Source of the DNA: Brucella thiophenivorans
Lineage (GTDB): Bacteria; Pseudomonadota; Alphaproteobacteria; Rhizobiales; Rhizobiaceae
Assembly (NCBI RefSeq): GCF_002252445.1
Contig: NZ_NNRJ01000027.1
Coordinates: 1 to 64,000, forward strand
DNA: 64,000 bases
Direction of reading: 5' to 3'
Made by a program: the position numbers and the translations under genes. This document shows, in pieces, positions 16,421-23,492 of the stretch. The notes below the pieces were generated by a model. The model was not told the origin of the DNA and searched no databases. It was given only the letters and a program-made list of their open reading frames with translations. Every line of letters begins with the position of its first letter. Position 1 is the stretch's first letter.

Positions 16421-16874
16421 TGGATGACCTGTTATCTTTTGTGGTGTCTTGTTTTAAATTTTATATTTTTTCTGAAATTAGCAGTTGAATGAAGTTAATG
16501 CAATTTTTTTGGGGAATTATTAAAGTGTAATCTGTTCAAAAGTGCGGATTTCATATTTTTGCGGGTTCTTGAAAGAGCCTGTGGCCTTAGGATGTACGGA
16601 AACCTTATTAAGTACGTTTAATAAAGAATTACGTAAGACCTTATAATTCCTTTATCAAAAATTAGCAGGTTCGTTTTGGATTGAGTTAGAAAAACAATAT
16701 AAAAATTGTTTTTCCGTAGGTCCGAGTCGATTAATGATACACATAGATCGATGAAATCCTCTCATTTTTGCTTTCACGCCCCTTTCTGTGCTTTGTAAGA
16801 TAACGCCAGACGTGCGAAAACAGGCAGCTGAACTGCCTTTCTCTTTTAAAAAGGGAATAATTACATCAATCCGG
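16421..16874. other. 454-bp AT-rich intergenic region
   Basis: I see no convincing gene. It must contain the MucR promoter (minus) and the end of the primase-helicase unit. Palindromic AT-rich stretches are present: TTATTAA-GTACGT-TTAATAA arms near 16600 and TTACGTAA near 16631. These fit, but do not prove, MucR or other repressor binding. Confidence 0.4.
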
Positions 16875-19800
16875 CTATGTCGGCGGCGCGGATGCGCCGC
16901 ATATCTGTTTTAGATATGCTGGCACTTCAGGCTCAATGAGTGCTTGAGGGGTAAAGTTCAGCTCGTCAAAGGCATCAGCTGGCTGCGGTTTCGCAAAAGT
17001 GTCAGCATCAAAATCTGTGTGAGCAAATTCAGCGATTTCACCCAGATGCTCTGTGATAATGCGTTTGACGTCGTCTGCGGTAAAACGACTGTCAAAAAGA
17101 CCGCTTTGCAGCTTCATGCCTGGACCAGCTAAGCGGTAATAAAATGCTGTGTATTGTGCACGCCAGCTTTGATCAACACCATAATCTCGCAATTTTGCGC
17201 GGCGTTCTTCGAGCGTCCGGTTCGATATAGCAAGTGCCGTTCCTTCAGAAACCTTTGATTCTGCCGCTGGCATGTCAAACACGATGCCGCGCACTTGCAT
17301 TCTCTGGTGATCGTCAAACAGGTCAACCTCTGCCGGATTAATTACTTCAACTGGGAAAGGAACGCTAACATCAGATAGAATGTATGTGTCGCAGACAGCC
17401 CCCTCCTCGCGCCAAATTTGACGAAGACGGCCAAGGCCCTGAATAACCTGTCCAGTCGCTGTCTGTTGCAAAACGCCATTCGCGATCGGATCTGAAGACC
17501 CTGCACCTTTATATTTCGCAGTCCACTTCTTACAGCCTATCACTACGGTGCGCGACTTTTCAACTTGTTGCCACTCTTTTGCGTCGTGAGTGCCGCCGAG
17601 GGCATGAATTGTATCGCTTACAGATTCCACTGATGGCTGTGGGCGTCCGATGACAAAACACGCTTCATAATTCTTATAACCGTCTAAGCCGGCGACTGCG
17701 TTAAAATGTTCAAATGCACATTGTTGAAGAGACGGAATCTTCCTCATTTCTTCAGCAACAGACTTGTTAGTCACTACCAAAACTGAGGACATACCTTTGG
17801 TTGTGCGAGAGATAAAATCAGCAATCTTTTCAATGTTCTTCTTTTTTGAGAGATATGTTTTGGAATAGGAACGGCTGACGTCTTGAAAGAAGCGCGCATG
17901 CGGTGCCGCAATGTCCGCAACAACTGATGATGAAATGTGTCTTCCGAACATTGGCTCAATGAGGCTCATTTCTGCCGTTGCGTCGGCGAAAATGATTGGA
18001 GCATAAGAAAGATCTTTATGCACGCCTGACACGGTCATCTTTAAGTGCGTGGTCGCTGTCTTGTCGTCAAACACAAAGGAAATCAGCGGTTGCCAGCCAT
18101 TTCGCAGGCGATCAATTTTATATTGTTCGACCTTACAGGATGACGTCTGATTGCTGCTTAAATCGTAGGTGAAATCGAGATAAGCTATGTCCTTGAGTTC
18201 TTCGATAAAGCCAACCATGCGCATAACGCGCGCATTAAAACTGCGGTTCTTCCAGTCTTTCTCGTCTGATTTGCCCAAAAGCATTGAGTAAATGCTTTTG
18301 TGTGCTTTTTCGAGCATTTCCAGTACGTTAATAGATATATTAACATTGCCTGATTGGGCTAATTTTGGATAAAAGTTATGTGTTAGTCGCTTCGCAAAAT
18401 CGTATGCTCCGACCGGCTTGCCGTCCTTTACATATGCTTTGATTGTCGCATTTAAAGCAGTCAGAAATTCATCAGCTGTTTCAAGAATGCTCGGCTTGTT
18501 TTTCAGCAACGCGCGCTGATCTTTAATAGCGACAGATGGGTGCAAGGGCTCATTGATTTCGGCAACAGACAGAATATGCTTTTTTTCAAGTGCCGCGAGT
18601 GGGCTTTCATCAACAATGATCGACACAATTCTTCTACCGCGCAAAGCGTAAGGTGTTTTACCACTTTGAAGCATGTTTTGGCTCGCGATCAGGACGCGTG
18701 GACGATTGTATTCCAGACGACGAAGCTGGTTTTGAAACCCGCAATCCTCGAAAAAAGGGCAAGTTGCGCAGATTTCTTTCTGCATATCGATCATGTTTGC
18801 GCGATGCGGCGCAATCTCTGCTGCTCGTTTGCAGAGCTTCTGATCTGGGTTCTCCGGATCCATTTGTTCAATGGACTTGTAAATTTCGCTTGATATTCCA
18901 GTGTCGCGGGTGAGACGATCAGAAAATTCCTGTGACAGCTTGTGATTTGGAACAAGCATCAAAATGATGCCTTCAATATTATCAAGTTTGTCGGGATCGA
19001 CATAGCTATAGGTTTTTCCTGTTGCTGTAAGAATTTTCGCAACGTGCTGATCAATCGCGTCCGAAAAGCGGACGATTGCGCTATGAATAATTTCGTGCGT
19101 CTTTCCTGCGCCAACGCTCGATTTGGCGACGTGCAGGAAATTTCTGCGATTTAACTGGTCTTCGATGACCTGTGCAGGGATGGATTCAGGCTTGTTTTTA
19201 ACAGTAAGCTCAATGCTATTATCTTCAACAATCGTGCGCGCAATCTGCTGCTCGATCGAATTCTTTACAAATTCTGGTCCGTATTCAATGAGCAAGTCGT
19301 TGAAGTCATGGCCGGTGTGCGTACGCTTACCATAAGGCCAAACCTCATTATACATTCCCCCGCGCTTCAAAACCTGACGCTTAATCGCTGCTGCGGCCTT
19401 ATCTGGTCCAATGTTCGGCTTGCCGTTCGAGGTAAATTGCTTGTCGTCGTCGCGGCAATCAATAAAGTGACGATTTTCTGGTACGTCTAGCTCGCGTGCG
19501 GTGCCGCACGTCGCAATAACGGTTAGCTGGCCTTTGAAGGCAAGCCAGATGGACAGTGCTGTTTCAGCGCCCTCTGCGCGAATGAATTCGCCCTTCAGGT
19601 CAGTGCCGGGAAAGCAGACGGCATTTCCCTTTTTGTGTCCATGCACGCGCTTTGTCGCGTCATACACCTCTCGTTTGTTGCCATTTTCGTCAAGATAAAC
19701 AACAGAAACGCCTGTGATCACACGGCGTCCGGCGCATCGTGCTGAAATGTTTTCGATCGCGAAGACAATGCATTTTTTAAAGGGGTTCCAGCGGCAAGCG

Positions 19801-20279
19801 TCTTCAGGGAAATTGGTGATGTGGCGGGAATTGAGGTATTTTTCGGCTGGCGTTCCGTCGAGCGGCAAAGATGAATGCCAAAATGCATTTGATTCAATGG
19901 CTTTTTCAAGAACCGACTTTTCAGTCGTGCTTCTACGAAACGATTTTGATGGTGTGTAATCAGGCTTGATATTAAGCCATTCGCCAGCTGCTTTTAAGAC
20001 TTCAGGAAACTTCGCGTTTTCAATACCTAACGCTATCTTTGCAATCTCGAAAACGTTCCCACCACGGGCATGAGCAAAATTGTAATAAGAGCCTATTGAT
20101 GCATCAACAATGGTAACCCCATTGTCGTCGTAGCGCCAAGCGTTGCCGCGTGTTGATTTGTGCTGTTTGCCAAAAGCTTTTTCGCACAGCTGCTCAAGAT
20201 TGTTGAGAAGCGCTTTTTGTACGTCAGCTTTTTCAAAGCTTTTGCGTATTTGAAAATTCTGCTTTGGTTCAAAGCGCAT
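16875..20279 (-). CDS. Primase-helicase fusion protein
   Basis: 1134 residues. Residues 1-350 resemble a plasmid/phage primase. They comprise an N-terminal DNA-binding part (NAWRYDDNGVTIVD, YYNFAHARGGNVFEIAK), then RVITGVSVVYLDENG and a TOPRIM-like core (EGAETALSIWLAFKG, ATCGTAREL, FIDCRDDD, DFNDLL). From about 370 a superfamily 2 type helicase follows, with Walker A SSVGAGKTHEI, a Cys cluster CATCPFFEDC and the DExx box IIVDES. GAAGGAAAC precedes ATG 20279. It probably supports plasmid replication or transfer priming. A strong candidate sRNA is transcribed away from it in the 480-bp upstream region. Confidence 0.8.
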   Translation of the reverse strand: MRFEPKQNFQIRKSFEKADVQKALLNNLEQLCEKAFGKQHKSTRGNAWRYDDNGVTIVDASIGSYYNFAHARGGNVFEIAKIALGIENAKFPEVLKAAGEWLNIKPDYTPSKSFRRSTTEKSVLEKAIESNAFWHSSLPLDGTPAEKYLNSRHITNFPEDACRWNPFKKCIVFAIENISARCAGRRVITGVSVVYLDENGNKREVYDATKRVHGHKKGNAVCFPGTDLKGEFIRAEGAETALSIWLAFKGQLTVIATCGTARELDVPENRHFIDCRDDDKQFTSNGKPNIGPDKAAAAIKRQVLKRGGMYNEVWPYGKRTHTGHDFNDLLIEYGPEFVKNSIEQQIARTIVEDNSIELTVKNKPESIPAQVIEDQLNRRNFLHVAKSSVGAGKTHEIIHSAIVRFSDAIDQHVAKILTATGKTYSYVDPDKLDNIEGIILMLVPNHKLSQEFSDRLTRDTGISSEIYKSIEQMDPENPDQKLCKRAAEIAPHRANMIDMQKEICATCPFFEDCGFQNQLRRLEYNRPRVLIASQNMLQSGKTPYALRGRRIVSIIVDESPLAALEKKHILSVAEINEPLHPSVAIKDQRALLKNKPSILETADEFLTALNATIKAYVKDGKPVGAYDFAKRLTHNFYPKLAQSGNVNISINVLEMLEKAHKSIYSMLLGKSDEKDWKNRSFNARVMRMVGFIEELKDIAYLDFTYDLSSNQTSSCKVEQYKIDRLRNGWQPLISFVFDDKTATTHLKMTVSGVHKDLSYAPIIFADATAEMSLIEPMFGRHISSSVVADIAAPHARFFQDVSRSYSKTYLSKKKNIEKIADFISRTTKGMSSVLVVTNKSVAEEMRKIPSLQQCAFEHFNAVAGLDGYKNYEACFVIGRPQPSVESVSDTIHALGGTHDAKEWQQVEKSRTVVIGCKKWTAKYKGAGSSDPIANGVLQQTATGQVIQGLGRLRQIWREEGAVCDTYILSDVSVPFPVEVINPAEVDLFDDHQRMQVRGIVFDMPAAESKVSEGTALAISNRTLEERRAKLRDYGVDQSWRAQYTAFYYRLAGPGMKLQSGLFDSRFTADDVKRIITEHLGEIAEFAHTDFDADTFAKPQPADAFDELNFTPQALIEPEVPAYLKQICGASAPPT

Positions 20280-20377
20280 GTTGGGTTTCCTTCAACGGGT
20301 TGAGCGTTGACCGAATTTCCCTAAAACCAATTCTGTGAAAAATTTCCCGAACGTTGTTTATTTCTGATGCTACGGAC

Positions 20378-20406
20378 TTGATAGATTTAAAAAAAAGCCG
20401 TATTAT
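20378..20406 (+). promoter_or_regulatory. Sigma-70 promoter of candidate sRNA
   Basis: TTGATA and TATTAT are separated by exactly 17 bp. No coding frame follows; a terminator lies 56 bp after the -10. Confidence 0.6.
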
Positions 20407-20412
20407 CGTAAA

Positions 20413-20497
20413 CATAATTCGGAAAAGATTGTTTCGAGCTGGTTGAGAGCTTATTCAATCTAAAGGGCAGTAGTCTTACCAGGACTGCTGCCCTTTT
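20413..20497 (+). ncRNA. Candidate small RNA of about 85 nt
   Basis: Starts about 7 nt after a well-spaced promoter (20378-20406). It ends at a strong hairpin with 14-nt arms (AAAGGGCAGTAGTC / GACTGCTGCCCTTT, one G-T pair, 7-nt loop) and a short T tail. A small internal AGCT/AGCT hairpin is possible near 20437-20450. It has no open frame. It is divergent from the primase-helicase gene. If that gene's mRNA starts beyond 20500, the sRNA would be antisense to its leader. Function unknown. Confidence 0.55.
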
Positions 20498-20735
20498 CCG
20501 TTTATAATTGTTGTCCATGCAGCAACAGAAAGCAAGTCATTTATTGAAAAAACTAAATTATTTTTAAATTCGTTTGCTTTTTAGCTTTTTAGATACCAAT
20601 AAAATTTGATTTTCTCCCCCTTTAAGCATTCACGCGCTCTCTCCTACCATTCATTTAAAATGGTATTCAACATACTCAGTTCGCCAGCCTTCCACGGCTT
20701 CACCCACAGAGCTGTGGCCTACATGTATAAAAAAA
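20498..20735. other. Intergenic region without visible gene
   Basis: AT-rich sequence between the candidate sRNA and the PemK terminator. It probably holds the upstream promoter of the primase-helicase gene. I see no conserved motif or usable open frame on either strand. Confidence 0.35.
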
Positions 20736-20753
20736 GCCCCGGAAAACCGGGGC
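20736..20753 (-). terminator. Terminator of the PemK-type operon
   Basis: GCCCCGG-AAAA-CCGGGGC with seven A upstream on the plus strand, which is a T run on the minus strand. It follows the toxin stop directly. Confidence 0.9.
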
Positions 20754-20758
20754 ATTTG

Positions 20759-21091
20759 TTATTTAAAGAGTGTTATTGCTTTTGCTAAAATTTCATCAAT
20801 GATTTCTTCGGGCAGCTTTACTACTAATTTCGCATCATATTCTTTTAACGGCATCACTCTTGGCATGTCAGCGCGAGCAGTTCCACCCTCTCCATACCCG
20901 TCGAGTTTAACCTCAAAAGCATTTGTATGCGATTTGAAAAGGACTACAGGGACCACTACCGTAAGTTCAGATTCATTATTGTATATGTTGGGTGAAACGA
21001 CAACTACTTCGCTACTAAGTCTCATTCCTTTATGATTTTGGTAGTAAATTTTGTAAATCTCACCACGTTTATATTTACCCATATCATACAT
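20759..21091 (-). CDS. PemK/MazF-family toxin (endoribonuclease)
   Basis: 110 residues, or 107 if it starts at the third codon pair (MGKYKRGEIY, ATG 21082). The MazF/PemK fold is recognisable: KRGEIYKIYYQNHKG, EVVVVSPNIYNN, LTVVVPVV, GTARADMPRVMPL. The family cleaves mRNA. The start overlaps the stop of the upstream AbrB-type antitoxin, giving the canonical antitoxin-toxin order. A strong terminator ends the operon. Confidence 0.85.
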   Translation of the reverse strand: MYDMGKYKRGEIYKIYYQNHKGMRLSSEVVVVSPNIYNNESELTVVVPVVLFKSHTNAFEVKLDGYGEGGTARADMPRVMPLKEYDAKLVVKLPEEIIDEILAKAITLFK

Positions 21092-21341
21092 CTTTCAATG
21101 GTCTAGCGTAGATAAATCCTTCTTCATCCATTCCTCTTTCTTCAAAACGTGGAAAATCGGATTCGTTCATCAAATCTTCTATTTTGTATTCTAATTTTGG
21201 TTCAGGAGAAATTACGATCTTTCCGTCTATTAATTCTATACCGCATTTTTGACCAGGAACTATGCCGGACGGATCCAGCACGAGTGGCGGTATTGAGATC
21301 ATAACGGAGCCGCCTACTTTACGAACACTTGTTGTGTACAT
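21084..21341 (-). CDS. AbrB/MazE-like antitoxin
   Basis: 85 residues. The N-terminal swapped-hairpin DNA-binding domain (TTSVRKVGGSVMISIPPLVLDPSGIVPGQKCGIELIDGKIVISP) matches AbrB/PemI-type antitoxins. The acidic C-terminal tail (IEDLMNESDFPRFEERGMDEEG) would bind the toxin. It overlaps the toxin gene and is preceded by an AT-rich promoter region. Expected to autorepress. Confidence 0.85.
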   Translation of the reverse strand: MYTTSVRKVGGSVMISIPPLVLDPSGIVPGQKCGIELIDGKIVISPEPKLEYKIEDLMNESDFPRFEERGMDEEGFIYARPLKDV

Positions 21342-21698
21342 ATTGCATGTCCTTGTTCAATTATTATTATATTATGTATATTTCATGCCATTATATATAA
21401 CAAGCAATTATAAGTTATGTGCACAATATTGATATATATTTCAGTGCGTTAGCTCTTTGGGACTGTATGGCCGAAGGGAAATTGCATTTACCTGTCAATG
21501 GCATGCCTGAAGTCTTCTATCGAGACTACAGTGGCACATATTCTGATTAGTAAAGCTTGGGAGCATAAGTTTTGCAGTTATACTTCTAATAGATTTTCTT
21601 AGTTTTAATGATTTGCAATGCTTACATATGCTTTTGAATTTGATTATTATAACCTAACTTTAAATGCTGGGCTCAGATGGAATATTCAGGAGATTATG

Positions 21699-22031
21699 AT
21701 GGCCATAAGACTAAATGATATTGGGGTGAACAACGTCACAGCATACGACCTGATCTCTGGCAACGCTGCGCGGAAAATTGCGAAAAGTCTGTCACCCGAA
21801 GAGATTGCAGAGGCAACGCATAAGCACGACGATTACATCATATGTCTGGAAGACGGTCAGCACGTAAAGTATCTTAAGTGTCACTTAAAGAAGCTCGGCT
21901 TGACACCGCAGGAATACATCGAAAAGTGGCGTTTGCCACTGGATTATAGTCTTGTCGCAAGAGCGTCGGTAAAAGGGCGAGGTAAGAAGGCGTGGCGGTC
22001 ACGAAGACGCAACGCTGAACTTAAAGGATAG
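21699..22031 (+). CDS. MucR-like regulator with incomplete zinc finger
   Basis: 110 residues starting MAIRLNDIG at ATG 21699, which has GGAG 7 nt upstream. The 27 residues of the longer frame are rejected. The Ros/MucR core is clear (YIICLEDGQHVKYLKCHLKKLGLTPQEYIEKWRLPLDYSLVA). The second zinc Cys is replaced by Asp (CLEDG instead of CxxC), and a Cys appears where a spacer residue is usual. Ros homologues without a canonical zinc site are known in Mesorhizobium. A basic Lys/Arg tail follows. Probably still binds DNA. Confidence 0.8.
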   Translation: MAIRLNDIGVNNVTAYDLISGNAARKIAKSLSPEEIAEATHKHDDYIICLEDGQHVKYLKCHLKKLGLTPQEYIEKWRLPLDYSLVARASVKGRGKKAWRSRRRNAELKG

Positions 22032-22037
22032 TAGAGA

Positions 22038-22061
22038 AAAACCCCGCCATAGCGGGGTTTT
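22038..22061. terminator. Bidirectional terminator between two MucR-like genes
   Basis: AAAACCCCGC-CATA-GCGGGGTTTT is a perfect 10-bp stem, placed between the convergent genes ending at 22031 and 22087. Confidence 0.9.
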
Positions 22062-22086
22062 GAAACTTAAGAGAGACTAAGATGGG

Positions 22087-22503
22087 TTAATCTAATTTAC
22101 CCAATCCCTGTCTTTTCGCATTCTTCTTGCGTTTAAGCGACAACTCTTCACAGACCATTGGATAATCGCGCGGAAGTTTCCATCGATTGCGATATTCGGC
22201 TTCTGTTATGCCATAGGTTTCGCCAAGATGACGTTTCAATGAGCGGAATGAGCGTCCGTCCTCTAGACAGATAATGTGATCTGGGAACACGGATTCATCG
22301 ATCGGAACAGCTGGGTCATTTGTGTCCCGCAATGGCGCATACTGGCTGTTTGCATTGCCTTCTAACACCGTTCGAATTCGGTTGAATATCTGTTGAGCTT
22401 GTACTCTGTTTATTTCTCCAGCTTCTAGTGCTCCAAATGTGATTTCATTGGCGATAGACACGAATGTAGACCCTTCCATCGCCTGAATGGGTTTTCTTGC
22501 CAT
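22087..22503 (-). CDS. MucR-like regulator with incomplete zinc finger
   Basis: 138 residues. An N-terminal helical part (ANEITFGALEAGEINRVQAQQIFNRIR) is followed by the Ros/MucR core IICLEDGRSFRSLKRHLGETYGITEAEYRNRWKLPRDYPMV and a basic tail. As in the convergent neighbour, the second Cys of CxxC is Asp, so classical Cys2His2 zinc binding is unlikely. It is the third MucR relative within 7 kb. Regulatory targets are unknown. Confidence 0.8.
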   Translation of the reverse strand: MARKPIQAMEGSTFVSIANEITFGALEAGEINRVQAQQIFNRIRTVLEGNANSQYAPLRDTNDPAVPIDESVFPDHIICLEDGRSFRSLKRHLGETYGITEAEYRNRWKLPRDYPMVCEELSLKRKKNAKRQGLGKLD

Positions 22504-22656
22504 TTGTGATGTCCTCGTTTGATATGCTTTTTATCAAGCATTTGTATGCTACAAAATGTATTGTAGTCTATTTAATTTTAGGATTTTTTGGGATTTAAAC
22601 CAGATTATTTTTATTGAAAATTATTAGAGTATTTTGGAATAAATTTTAAATCGATA

Positions 22657-22890
22657 TCATCGTTCTGGCGTTATTTTTCTATTTATCCGGGCCGTTCGCT
22701 GAAGAGATTTTTGTTGTATGTAATCATCAAAATCATCATCAAAATTACGTTTTGGCCGTAAAGACAGTTCAGCGTCCATTCTTGCAGCCGCTTTGCCGCG
22801 ACGAAGGGCTTCTTCGTCGCTTATAGCACCGTCGGCTTTCTCCATTGCCCGGAGATGTTTGATCGTGCGCTGAACTGGATCTTCCATCAT
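22657..22890 (-). CDS. Small hydrophilic protein
   Basis: 77 residues, Arg/Lys/Asp-rich (RTIKHLRAMEKADGAISDEEALRRGKAAARMDAELSL, DDDFDDYIQQ), helical, no signal. It overlaps the upstream exported-protein gene by 4 bp (ATGA), suggesting a two-gene operon. Not recognised. Confidence 0.6.
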   Translation of the reverse strand: MMEDPVQRTIKHLRAMEKADGAISDEEALRRGKAAARMDAELSLRPKRNFDDDFDDYIQQKSLQRTARINRKITPER

Positions 22891-23150
22891 TCTCCCTTTT
22901 CTGGCTGATCAATCCGACGAATATAAGTGCTGGTAATTGTGATTAATTCACGTTTATGCGCTTTGGCATCGACGACAAAGCAGCCTTGCTGCGAGACAAT
23001 TACAGCTTCATTTTCAGCGATTGTTGCTAAATCGATGACACAAGTCTTACTCGAGTTTTGTGCATATGAGGGTTGCGTGAAAAAAGAGAAAGCTACAGCA
23101 ATTGCTGATACCGCCAAATTTAAGCGAAGTGCATGTGAAAAAGGAAACAT
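22887..23150 (-). CDS. Small exported protein
   Basis: 87 residues with a signal peptide (FSHALRLNLAVSAIAVAFSFFTQPSYAQ). The short mature part has two cysteines (KTCVIDL, QQGCFVV) that could pair. It is translationally coupled to the downstream 77-residue gene. Upstream lies a hydrophilic small gene, and the block precedes the replication region. Function unknown. Confidence 0.6.
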   Translation of the reverse strand: MFPFSHALRLNLAVSAIAVAFSFFTQPSYAQNSSKTCVIDLATIAENEAVIVSQQGCFVVDAKAHKRELITITSTYIRRIDQPEKGE

Positions 23151-23201
23151 CTAGGGCCTTTCCGGGCGGCTCGATGACCGCCCTATTGCATTAAGGACAT
23201 G

Positions 23202-23435
23202 TTATCTCTGCAAAGTAGTGGACTGCTCGTTCGTAGCGGATCGGTCTTTGTCGCGATCTTGTGATTGCTGACGCGAAAGACCTTCTTGCCGCGCTGCGCG
23301 CAGTTCAGCGGCTCTTAACTCTTGAGCCGCAACTAGCTCCTCGGCAGGAATCGACTCTGCATGATTGCTGTTGTCTTTGTCCTTAAAGGACTCGTGGCGG
23401 ACATCATTGTCCTGTTTGTTAGTTTGATCGCTCAT
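23202..23435 (-). CDS. Small highly hydrophilic protein
   Basis: 77 residues, almost entirely charged or polar: Asp/Lys/Asn/Ser-rich ends and a central AEELVAAQELRAAELRAARQEG helix with an EL(R)AA repeat. Likely disordered or coiled-coil. It lies 57 bp downstream of the 762-residue relaxase-associated gene and is probably co-transcribed with it. Confidence 0.5.
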   Translation of the reverse strand: MSDQTNKQDNDVRHESFKDKDNSNHAESIPAEELVAAQELRAAELRAARQEGLSRQQSQDRDKDRSATNEQSTTLQR

Positions 23436-23492
23436 TTTATAACCTCTATTTGCACAATGATTACAGTAATTTGCCGGGAGGGAATGCTCAAA

